Source: Desulfobulbus sp.
GTDB lineage: Bacteria; Pseudomonadota; Gammaproteobacteria; Burkholderiales; Rhodocyclaceae
Direction: 5' to 3'
Assembly: GCA_009782025.1 (NCBI GenBank)
Contig: WQUQ01000014.1
Location: forward strand, 1 to 7,955
DNA length: 7,955 nucleotides
The notes under the pieces were generated by a model. It had not been told where the DNA came from. It did not search any database and saw nothing but the letters and a program-made list of their open reading frames with translations. How positions within the stretch are numbered: the first letter of the stretch is position 1; every line of letters starts with the position of its first letter. The position numbers were made by a program, and so were the translations under genes. Of this stretch, positions 1-5,230 are shown in pieces.

Positions 1-241
1 CGAAGGATTGCTCCAGCTAGAGATGCAACCCAAAACCGTTCACTCCATTACCGGATGGGAGTGGATAATTAGTTCGGTTTTTAATGCGAATTAGAATAAG
101 GTGGCGTTCGACATGGTTTTTTCCTAGAATGGATGCAGCAGGCGGTGCGCGATAGGGATAGGTGCGCACACACCCGTAACCCCTTGAGGTGAGCAAAACG
201 CATGTGCGTGCGCCCGTTCGGATAGAGACCACCGCCTGCCC
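1..241. other. No gene recognised
   Basis: This stretch lies downstream of the minus-strand head-gene remnants and is less GC-rich than its neighbours. No reading frame in it resembles a known protein. Two weak inverted repeats can be seen: CACTCCAT (41-48) against ATGGGAGTG (55-63), and GCAGGCGGTG (138-147) against its exact complement at 230-239. Neither is followed by a convincing T-run on either strand, so I do not call a terminator. It may be host or older flanking DNA, but nothing proves that. Confidence 0.5.
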
Positions 242-721
242 CTACTTCAACTTGCCAAACAGCAGCTTTCCCACCCGCTGGCGGTTCAGGCGTCTTGCAT
301 CAGCGTGCATCAGGTTCCACAGCACGGAGCCATCCGTCAGCACGCGAACGATCACCAGGATGTCGTACTTGCTGGTCTGGTAGAGGCCGATGTACCGGCG
401 GCGCGGTCGCCCATCATCGTACATCGTCAGCCACACCTCGAACGGGTCTTGCAGCGTGGGCAGGATGAAGTTGGCGAAGCGTTCGCGGGCGTCCGGCTCT
501 TTTTCGACGATGTGGTCGATGTATTCGTTGCGCAGCAGCACGTCGCCCGCCGGGGTTTTCACCATAACCGCAGGATTGGCTTCGCTCAGCCCAAGAACAC
601 CACGCACCATCTCGGCGGCGGCGACGCGGGTCGCCGCTTTGGGCAGCAGCGCCGGCGCCGGCAGCTTGAGGTTGTCGGCGATGCTTTGCAGCACCGGCAA
701 CGCCAGATCGGTATGGGTCAT
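242..721 (-). CDS. Phage PBECR2-type nuclease-fold protein (detached from gpF head protein)
   Basis: The product has 159 residues if started at the ATG at 721. It resembles the C-terminal domain that many Mu gpF-like head proteins carry, named PBECR2 in the Barnase-EndoU-colicin E5/D-RelE nuclease-fold group. The visible hallmarks are a conserved I-D-H-I-V-E segment, a helix ending in LPTLQDPFEVW, a strand with RRRYIGLY and a following VIVRV/VLWN strand pair. In the family this domain is thought to be an RNase-like effector or processing module; activity here is inferred. The ATG overlaps the stop of the gpF N-terminal fragment (ATGA), so translation may be coupled. The frame stays open further upstream, and a TTG at 733 is another possible start. 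The central gpF domain that normally precedes this region is absent, so this could be a deletion relic rather than a working gene. Confidence 0.6.
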   Translation of the reverse strand: MTHTDLALPVLQSIADNLKLPAPALLPKAATRVAAAEMVRGVLGLSEANPAVMVKTPAGDVLLRNEYIDHIVEKEPDARERFANFILPTLQDPFEVWLTMYDDGRPRRRYIGLYQTSKYDILVIVRVLTDGSVLWNLMHADARRLNRQRVGKLLFGKLK

Positions 722-999
722 CTGGCCCGGCAACTCCTGGCTTTGAGCCTTGGGATAAGCTGATCGTTGAATTGCTGAAGCGTGCCGCCATTGCGCAGCG
801 TGCGCAGTAGTTCGGTATGGATGTCGGCAACCACATCGGCCTTACTGACATTGGCCACCGTGAAATCACGATGGTGGCCCTGGTCGAGCAACTCACGATA
901 GCCGCCGGTAACGCGCAGCCCCTTGCCTTGCAGGTAGCGGATGGCGCGATTGGGCGGCAAGCCGAGGGCAAACGCCAGATCGGCGGCGGCAACCGTCAT
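718..999 (-). pseudogene. Phage Mu gpF-like minor head protein, N-terminal fragment
   Basis: Only 93 residues remain of a family that usually exceeds 400. The pattern A-FALGLPPNRAIRYLQGKGLR, then HHRDFTVANVSKADVVADI and FNDQLIPRLKA, is typical of the N-terminal part of Mu gpF-like head morphogenesis proteins, which bind the portal and take part in procapsid assembly. The start ATG overlaps the portal stop (ATGA), the usual coupled arrangement. Straight after the LIPRLKA segment the frame runs into a stop, and the next phage-like sequence is the PBECR2 domain in another frame. The central Phage_Mu_F domain is missing. The simplest reading is an internal deletion that joined the two ends out of frame. 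Confidence 0.75.
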
Positions 1000-1799
1000 G
1001 CCGGCCCCTTGGCGGAATCCATCCCCGCCAGATCAGCCACGAAGAAGGCCCGCTGCATGAGTTCTGGCAGGGCGCTTTCGTCCAGCGCCGGCCAAGCGTC
1101 CAGCAGGGCTTCTTTAACCTCCTGCGGCGTCGCGGCCTTGGCGATGGCATCGAGCGCCGGTTGCAGCATCTTGCGCATCGCCGCGTCGATGGCAGCCTCG
1201 TCCAGCAGGTCGATGGCGTCATCGAGCGCCGCCTGGCTGGGGTCTGGATTGAAGCCATCGGCAAAGCTCGCCAGCGCCGGGTTGGGGGTTACAAGTGCAG
1301 TCGGCTCCTGCAAATCTCCATCTTCCAAGTTATACGTGCGCAGCCAGTAGGCGTTGGTGAATTTTGCCCCGGCCTGGGAGAGGATCAAATCGCGTTTGGC
1401 GCGCAGATCGTCGACCTGCTCTTGCCGCCAGAATTTGAAGACGGGCGGTTCTGCACCGGGGAAGTTAACCGCGTAGAAGTCGCGTACCCACTGGTTGATG
1501 CCATCGGCCACCATCTGCGAATCATCGTCTTGCAGGTCTTTTTCCACCTCGCCGGCGGCGGTGGCGCTGGCCTTGTTGGCGTCTTTCTCGACGCTCTGGT
1601 TGTTGCCGAGCAGCGCGATGTTGATTTCCCGGCTACAGAACATCAACAGTTTTTCGTACAGATCGGCATTGGTCGTGCCGCTGGCGCCAACAAAATTCAC
1701 GCTGCCGTCATCGGGCACCACGGCAATCGCGTCCCGCACCATCGCCCCCAGGCGGTTGGCAAAATCATCCATCTCCGGCTGACCGGCGCCGCGCGGCAA
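996..1799 (-). pseudogene. Mu gp29-like portal protein (DUF935), C-terminal part
   Basis: These 267 residues match the C-terminal half of the DUF935 portal family, which forms the ring at the head vertex through which DNA is packaged. Family members are about 500 residues long. The telling stretches are GAGQPEMDDFANRLGAMV, a VVPDDGSVNFVG strand, the REINIALLGN helix and DLQDDDSQMVADGINQWV. Similarity to the family ends at about 1800-1805, and the sequence before that is unrelated, so the TTG at 1799 is only the first in-frame start-like codon and not a true start. The 3' end is intact and overlaps gpF. The gene was cut by the event recorded at the 1800-1910 junction and cannot make a whole portal. 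Confidence 0.85.
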
Positions 1800-1800
1800 C

Positions 1801-1860
1801 TGTTGGCAACAAATAGATTTGTCCGGTTTTGTAGCACATGAATTGTCCGCTTTGTCCGAG
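1801..1860. repeat. Cluster of TTGTCCG repeats at a rearrangement junction, possible IS end
   Basis: TTGTCCG occurs three times in the same direction, at 1819-1825, 1843-1849 and 1852-1858. The first two sit in similar surroundings (ATTTGTCCGGTTTTG and AATTGTCCGCTTTG). The stretch begins TGTTG just where the portal similarity stops. Several spaced copies of a short repeat behind a TGT tip is the style of IS21-family ends, so this may be the end of an otherwise deleted IS. The family assignment is inference. Confidence 0.4.
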
Positions 1861-1910
1861 GCGGGGAAATGGGTGGAGGGCGTAGCCCGGAACCGATTTT
1901 CCCGCCTCGG
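1856..1910. repeat. Long imperfect inverted repeat (hairpin)
   Basis: The arm at 1856-1873 (CCGAGGCGGGGAAATGGG) pairs with the arm at 1893-1910 (CCGATTTTCCCGCCTCGG), with 16 of 18 positions matching. The 19-base loop holds a second small hairpin, GGGC-GTA-GCCC, at 1878-1888. It lies exactly between the two 5'-truncated genes. It could be part of an IS end or a repetitive extragenic element. No T-run follows it, so a terminator role is unlikely. Confidence 0.6.
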
Positions 1911-2380
1911 GCGGCCGCGCCCACCTGCTGGTCATCGAGGAGGCGCATGCGCTGCCCATCCCCACGCTCAATCACTTGAAGCGCCTGCACGAAAAAATGC
2001 GCCTCGGCCGCCGGCCCATGCTCGGCATCCTGCTCGTCGGCCACCCGGAACTGGAACAGCGCTTGAGCCGGCATGACGTGCGCGAAGTCATGCAGCGTAC
2101 CGAAATTGCGCGCTTGCGCCCGCTCGGTTCCGACCTGGCCGCCTACCTGCAACGCCGCGCCGAGGCCGCCGGCAGAAAGCTCGCCGACTTCATCACCATG
2201 GATGGCGTCGACGAACTCAAAAGCCGCCTCACCGTGCGCACCGGCAAAGAGGGGCAAGTGAGCCTCCTCTACCCGCTCAACATCAACAACTGGCTCACCG
2301 CCGCCCTCAACACCGCCGCCGCCATCGGCGCGCCGGTGGTCGACCGCGATGTGATCGCCGCCGTGCCAGCGGGGTGCTGA
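1910..2380 (+). pseudogene. MuB/ExeA-like AAA+ ATPase, C-terminal part
   Basis: The frame opens after a stop at 1883-1885 and becomes recognisable at about 1910. It starts with a Walker B-type strand, HLLVIEEAH, followed by MLGILLVGHPELEQRL (sensor 1 region) and VMQRTEIARLRPL. This is the ExeA-like AAA+ ATPase that takes the place of MuB in many Mu-like phages, where it activates the transposase and selects target DNA. The Walker A motif and everything upstream of Walker B are missing, so no ATPase can be made. A TTG at 1976 is the first in-frame start-like codon, but it lies inside the conserved core. The intact 3' end leads with one spare base into the next early gene, so the operon order downstream is original. 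Confidence 0.8.
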
Positions 2381-2381
2381 G

Positions 2382-2609
2382 ATGAACGACGTCGACAAAC
2401 TCGCCACGCTCAAAGCCTCGATCATCAACATCGGGCGGCTGTTGCCAGAGGGCATGCACATCATGTTTCACCGCGACCCTGGCTGCATGACCACGCTGGA
2501 GCAGGTGTATCCAGACGGTTCGATGACGTCGGCGATCTTCACCGGCTGCTCGCCGATCTACGGCGTCCCTGTGGTTCCCGCCGAGTTCTCGCCAGGAGAT
2601 GCGTCATGA
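2382..2609 (+). CDS. Small phage early protein, unknown function
   Basis: This is a 75-residue protein that I do not recognise. It starts at an ATG one base after the ATPase stop and ends by overlapping the next ATG (ATGA at 2606-2609), so it sits inside a tightly coupled early operon. It is mixed alpha/beta in look, with an HIMFHRDPGCMTTLEQVYPDG stretch and a C-terminal CSPIYGVPVVP segment. There is no signal peptide or membrane segment. Small proteins of unknown role are usual between the transposition ATPase and gam in Mu-like phages. The spacing and GC-rich codon use match the neighbours. Confidence 0.65.
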   Translation: MNDVDKLATLKASIINIGRLLPEGMHIMFHRDPGCMTTLEQVYPDGSMTSAIFTGCSPIYGVPVVPAEFSPGDAS

Positions 2610-2734
2610 CCATCGCCAAACGGCTGCGCCGCATCCACCGTGCCTGGCGCTACTACAACCGCCTGCACTACTCCTGGCGCTTGGCCTGGGCCAAGGCCGG
2701 GTACGAGCCGCGCAACGCCTGGAATCTGCCATGA
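2606..2734 (+). CDS. 42-residue Arg/Trp/Tyr-rich phage early protein
   Basis: This is a very small gene whose ATG overlaps the stop before it and whose TGA overlaps the ATG after it, giving ATGA at both ends. The product begins MTIAKRLRRIHRAWRYYNRL. It is strongly basic and rich in aromatic residues, with four Trp and four Tyr in 42 residues, and could form a single amphipathic helix. I do not recognise it. The two exact overlaps make it a better candidate than its length alone would suggest. A role in nucleic acid or membrane binding is only a guess from its composition. Confidence 0.55.
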   Translation: MTIAKRLRRIHRAWRYYNRLHYSWRLAWAKAGYEPRNAWNLP

Positions 2735-3132
2735 AGCGCACCCGACCCCGCCGTGTTGCCGAGCGCCTGATCGCGGTACTGCGCAGTGAGGCGCGCATCC
2801 TGACCAGCGCCGAACTGGCGACGCTGGCCTTGACCGATCCCTGCCACATCACTCAATGCCTCGCCCCGGAACTCGCCGCCGGTATCGTGGCCACGTATCG
2901 GGAGAACAACGGCCGTGGCGGTATCCGTTACTTTGCCTGGGCCGGCGGTCTTGATCTGGAGTGGGCGGCGAAACCGCCGAACCTGAAGCCGCGAGGCGCG
3001 TCTCCCCGCCGGAATGTGCCGACCACGACACGCGCCTGCCTCTGCTGCGGCCGCCCGTTCGCCTCCGCCGGCCCGCACAACCGCCTGTGCGTCAAATGCC
3101 GCGCCCAGGATGTCAGCCCTTACGCCCCCTGA
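2731..3132 (+). CDS. Phage early protein with C-terminal Cys4 zinc motif
   Basis: The product has 133 residues from the ATG that overlaps the previous stop. Residues 1-75 look like a small helical, possibly winged-helix, domain (RRVAERLIAVLRSEARILTSAELA), ending in GGIRYFAWAG. A Pro-rich linker leads to a zinc-ribbon-like end with C103-x2-C106 and C120-x2-C123, and an extra Cys at 105. Proteins of this kind occur in Mu-like early regions between the transposition genes and gam. DNA or RNA binding is a fair inference, but no precise function is known to me. An upstream in-frame start at 2599 is open, but it would overlap the two small genes completely. Confidence 0.7.
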   Translation: MKRTRPRRVAERLIAVLRSEARILTSAELATLALTDPCHITQCLAPELAAGIVATYRENNGRGGIRYFAWAGGLDLEWAAKPPNLKPRGASPRRNVPTTTRACLCCGRPFASAGPHNRLCVKCRAQDVSPYAP

Positions 3133-3138
3133 AAGGAG
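3132..3138 (+). promoter_or_regulatory. Ribosome binding site of gam
   Basis: AAAGGAG lies seven bases before the ATG at 3146. It is the clearest Shine-Dalgarno sequence in the early operon and fixes the start of gam, even though the same frame is open upstream. Confidence 0.75.
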
Positions 3139-3145
3139 TTTTCAA

Positions 3146-3650
3146 ATGGCCAAACAGAAAGCCAAGGCGGCAGCCTTCATCTGCCAGAGCAAGGATCAGG
3201 CGATGGAATCCATCCGCGCCCTGGGCGACGCCCAGCGCGAACTGACCCGGATCGAAACCGGCATCAACGACCAGATCGCCGCCGCCACGGCGGCGAGGAA
3301 GGACGAGATCGACGCCCTCAAAACGCGCATCGAGACGCTCACCGTCGGCATCCAGGGCTGGTGCGAGGCGCACCGGGCCGAACTGCTGGCGGCCAGCGGC
3401 AAGGAAGCCAACCTGATCACCGGGCGGGTAGCGTGGCGGCAGCGCCCGCCCAGCGTCAGCATCCGCTGTGGACAAGGTGCTGGAGAATCTGCGCCGCCTG
3501 GGCCTCGCCCGCTTCATCCGCGAGAAGGAGGAGCCGAACAAGGAAGCGATGCTGGCCGATCCCGCGGCAGTGGCCGGCATCGCCGGCATTTCCATCGTCA
3601 CCGGCGTCGAGGATTTCATCGTCGAGCCGTTCGAGGTGGAGGTGGCGTGA
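3146..3650 (+). pseudogene. Host-nuclease inhibitor Gam (Mu Gam-like), frameshifted
   Basis: Mu Gam binds double-stranded DNA ends and protects them from host exonucleases. The first frame gives MAKQKAKAAAF, a long helical, probably coiled-coil stretch (residues 25-80) and ITGRVAWRQRPPSVSIR. The rest, VDKVLENLRRLGLARFI to GVEDFIVEPFEVEVA, is in the next frame. The switch is at about 3467, where one extra base (or two lost bases) lies between CGC at 3464-3466 and GTG at 3468. The two parts together make about 168 residues, close to the 174 of Mu Gam, so nothing else is missing. The stop at 3648-3650 is followed four bases later by the convergent antitoxin stop. It may be a true mutation or a sequencing error. 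Without repair the product would end in unrelated residues. Confidence 0.85.
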
Positions 3651-3661
3651 TGGATCAGGGC
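3651..3661 (+). repeat. Left copy of near-direct repeat flanking the TA cassette
   Basis: TGGATCAGGGC here is matched by TGGATCGGGC at 4266-4275, which lacks one A. The copy overlaps an ATG at 3650 that itself overlaps the gam stop (TGATG). Together the two copies bound the toxin-antitoxin cassette. Confidence 0.55.
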
Positions 3662-3918
3662 GCGTTCGCCGCCAGCAGCGCAGCGGCGCGGGTTTGCCAG
3701 CCCTTGCCGCTGGCCCGCCAGCGCGCCAGCGAGTCCGGTTCCAGGCGTAGCGTCACCGGCTGTTTATGCACGGTCAGCGGCGGGCGGCCGCCCGTGCGCC
3801 GGACGATTTCCGCCCCCGTCGTGACGCGGCCCTCGCCGGCCAGCGCCTCTTTGAGTCCCTGCTCCAGTTCGGCCATGAATTGCAGCATCTCGGCATCGGG
3901 TTTTTTGGGCTTAGACAT
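3655..3918 (-). CDS. Type II antitoxin with BrnA-like ribbon-helix-helix end
   Basis: The product has 87 residues. Residues 54-59 (PVTLRL) form the expected DNA-contacting strand, followed by LARWRASGKGWQTRAAALL (64-82), the pattern of BrnA/DUF4415-type ribbon-helix-helix antitoxins. The N-terminal part (ELEQGLKEALAGEGRVTTGAEI) should bind and neutralise the toxin. The ATG lies inside the end of the toxin gene, with an eight-base overlap, so the two are co-translated. It probably represses the shared promoter upstream of the toxin. Pairing with a RelE/HigB-like toxin is less usual than pairing with BrnT. Its stop lies four bases from the stop of convergent gam, which belongs to the older phage operon. 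Confidence 0.75.
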   Translation of the reverse strand: MSKPKKPDAEMLQFMAELEQGLKEALAGEGRVTTGAEIVRRTGGRPPLTVHKQPVTLRLEPDSLARWRASGKGWQTRAAALLAANAP

Positions 3919-4222
3919 CGTACTGTTCCTTGAGACGGTTCAGAAAATCAATGGGCAGGTTGTCGAACTTGCCCTTCACATAGGCAATCACCAATCGCAC
4001 TTCGCCGCGCTCGGGCCGGTTGAAGTAGATGACGCGCACACCGCCGCGTTTGCCCATGCCAGGGCGCGTCCAGCGCACCTTGCGCAAACTCTCCGTACCC
4101 GGGATCACCACGCCGGCTTCCGGTTCGGCGGCAATGAAATCGACGAACTTCGCGGCTTGTTCATCCGTCCAGATGCCGCTGATGCTACGCAGATAAGTCG
4201 GAGGTTCGATGACGGTGTACAT
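3911..4222 (-). CDS. RelE/HigB-like type II toxin
   Basis: The product has 103 residues from the ATG at 4222. The core LRKVRW (46-51) followed by GKRGGVRVIYF (57-67) and a VRLVIAYVKGKFDNL strand-turn is typical of HigB2-like members of the RelE/ParE superfamily, which usually cut mRNA on the ribosome. The basic residues in RKVRWTRPGMGKRGG fit RNA binding. The toxin comes first and the antitoxin second, as in higBA loci. The frame is open upstream to 4264, but the promoter elements fall inside that stretch, so the shorter start is preferred. The pair may keep the region in the host population; this role is inferred. Confidence 0.8.
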   Translation of the reverse strand: MYTVIEPPTYLRSISGIWTDEQAAKFVDFIAAEPEAGVVIPGTESLRKVRWTRPGMGKRGGVRVIYFNRPERGEVRLVIAYVKGKFDNLPIDFLNRLKEQYDV

Positions 4223-4257
4223 GGTGTTTATTGTACATCGAATAACCGGGGCGTCAA
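4216..4257 (-). promoter_or_regulatory. Toxin-antitoxin promoter with TGTACA operator pair
   Basis: Reading on the minus strand, TTGACG (4257-4252) and TACAAT (4235-4230) are 16 bases apart and make a strong sigma-70-type promoter. The predicted start of transcription falls about at the toxin ATG (4222), and no Shine-Dalgarno sequence is present, so the message would be leaderless or nearly so. The palindrome TGTACA occurs twice, at 4232-4237 and 4216-4221. One copy covers the -10 box and the other the start codon, a likely operator for the ribbon-helix-helix antitoxin. Confidence 0.6.
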
Positions 4258-4265
4258 TCGGCATT

Positions 4266-4275
4266 TGGATCGGGC
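4266..4275 (+). repeat. Right copy of near-direct repeat flanking the TA cassette
   Basis: TGGATCGGGC repeats the sequence at 3651-3661 except for one missing A. Joining the left copy to the sequence after this copy restores an open frame (see the gene remnant that follows). Confidence 0.55.
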
Positions 4276-4376
4276 TTGCCGGGCTGGCGCGACAACCTCT
4301 CTGCCCTGCTGGATCTGATCGTTCTCGCGATGGAGACCAGCGCCGACGGCTGCGACATCCAGACGCAGACCGCCAT
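4272..4376 (+). pseudogene. Interrupted phage early gene downstream of gam, middle fragment
   Basis: The frame G-LPGWRDNLSALLDLIVLAMETS-ADGCDIQTQTAIV reads like coding sequence but has no start here and is closed upstream by a TAA at 4243. Joined in frame to the ATG GAT CAG at 3650-3658, it gives a protein beginning MDQGLPGWRDNL, whose ATG overlaps the gam stop as TGATG. The gene therefore seems to have followed gam directly and to have been split by the toxin-antitoxin cassette. It is then cut again by the IS21 end at about 4377. I do not recognise the family. The reconstruction is inference, but the in-frame fit and the operon-like overlap support it. Confidence 0.5.
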
Positions 4377-5179
4377 TGTTGACGCGCATTGAAAATTACC
4401 CGGTTTTTCTGGGTACTGCGCGTTGAAAATTACCCAGGGTGATTAACCTCCGCCGTTCCGTGATGGAACGGGGGAAGAGGGAGATGATCACCATGAATCT
4501 GCTGGGAAAGGTAAGACGTTTGCATTACCGTGACGGGCTGTCGCTATCGGAGATTGAGAGGCGGACGTGCCTGACGAGGAAGACGATCCGCAAATGGCTA
4601 AATAGGCCGGAAGGGGTTGAGCCGAAGTATCGACGCCAGAGCGGCGAGACCAAGATTACGCCATACGTCGAACGGTTGGTGAAGATGCTGGAGACGGATG
4701 CGCGGCGTGGGCCGCGAGAGCGGCGCACGGCGAAGAAGCTCTTTGCCGAACTCCAGGCGCTGGGATTCGACGGGAACTACAGCCGCGTCACCGAATTCAT
4801 ACGGCGCTGGCGTACCGAGGGCGGCGCGGTGGTTCGTAAAGCCTTCGTTCCGCTGCGATTCGAGCCGGGAGAAGCCCACCAGTTCGATTGGAGCGAAGAG
4901 CGCCTGGTGATTGGCGGCGTCTGGCGCAAGCTCGTTGTTGCCCACCTGAAGCTCTGCTACAGCCGAGCCTTCGTCGTCCAGGCCTACCCGGCGCAAAGCC
5001 ACGAAATGCTGTTTGATGCCCACGCCCGATCATTTGCGGCACTTGGCGGTATTGCGCGGCGCGGCATCTACGACAACATGAAGACGGCGGTCGACAAGGT
5101 CAAGAAGGGCAAGGCGCGGGTCGTCAACACGCGCTTTGCAGCGATGGCCTCACACGACCTGTTTGATCCGGACTTCTGT
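4377..5179 (+). mobile_element. IS21-family insertion sequence, left part only
   Basis: The element consists of a probable left tip (TGTTGACGCGC at 4377), two internal terminal repeats, and the first half of istA. The second half of istA, istB and the right end are missing because a Mu-like phage end begins at 5180. The tip was placed where the upstream gene remnant loses its coding look, so it may be off by several bases. An intact IS21 element carries both istA (transposase) and istB (ATPase helper). This copy cannot move by itself. Confidence 0.75.
4384..4435 (+). repeat. IS21 left-end repeats L1 and L2
   Basis: GCGCATTGAAAATTACCC (4384-4401) and GCGCGTTGAAAATTACCC (4418-4435) differ at one base and are 34 bases apart. 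IS21-family ends typically hold several such transposase-binding repeats. Between them, TACCC (4397-4401) and GGGTA (4411-4415) can pair around a T-rich loop. Confidence 0.75.
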
Positions 5180-5182
5180 TGA
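4484..5182 (+). pseudogene. IstA transposase of IS21 family, C-terminally truncated
   Basis: The fragment has 232 residues of a protein usually near 500. The ATG at 4484 follows a purine-rich GGGGAAGAGGGAG stretch and gives MITMNLLGKVRRLHYRDG, the usual IstA beginning; the GTG at 4439 in the same frame lies too close to the end repeats. A helix-turn-helix lies at about residues 17-42 (LSLSEIERRTCLTRKTIRKWL). The DDE catalytic core starts with D135 (HQFDWSE) and D197 (IYDNMKTAV). The third acidic residue lay further on and is gone. The protein ends after MASHDLFDPDFC, and the stop codon TGA (5180-5182) is supplied by the first bases of the phage end. It is inactive as it stands. Confidence 0.9.
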
Positions 5183-5228
5183 AGCGGCGCGCGATAAATT
5201 TGGCTTGAAAATTGCGATAAATGGCGTG
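5180..5228 (+). other. Right-end-type terminus of a Mu-like prophage
   Basis: The sequence starts TGAAGCGGCGC, as does the right end of phage Mu (TGAAGCGGCGCACG). GCGATAAAT occurs at 5191-5199 and 5214-5222, 23 bases apart. In Mu the corresponding CGAAAAA and CGATAAA cores of the R1 and R2 MuA-binding sites start 13 and 35 bases from the tip; here the CGATAAAT cores start 13 and 36 bases from it. The terminal TG is the expected cleavage end. The match rests on my memory of the Mu end sequence, not on a search. Confidence 0.8.
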
Positions 5229-5230
5229 GC

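Noticed and set aside
41..63. Stem-loop CACTCCAT/ATGGGAGTG as terminator of the minus-strand block
   Set aside because: The stem has a bulge and is followed on the minus strand by only a broken T-run, about 180 bases past the last gene.
138..239. Perfect ten-base inverted repeat GCAGGCGGTG
   Set aside because: The loop is 82 bases long and no element or gene boundary matches the arms. A repeat this short in GC-rich DNA could be chance.
1161..1841. Plus-strand 226-codon frame opposite the portal gene
   Set aside because: The opposite strand gives clear DUF935 sequence. This frame is its antisense shadow.
1697..2464. Minus-strand 255-codon frame across the junction
   Set aside because: It reads antisense through the ATPase and small early gene and out of frame through the portal. 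No recognisable protein results.
3014..4318. Uninterrupted 434-codon plus-strand frame
   Set aside because: Its first part is the Gam reading before the frameshift; after 3467 it runs antisense through the toxin-antitoxin genes and has no family-like sequence. It stays open because of high GC content.
5205..5213. TTGAAAATT beside the phage end as an IS21 end repeat
   Set aside because: It shares nine bases with the repeats at 4384-4435, but it points the wrong way for a right end and fits better as part of the second Mu-type terminal site.
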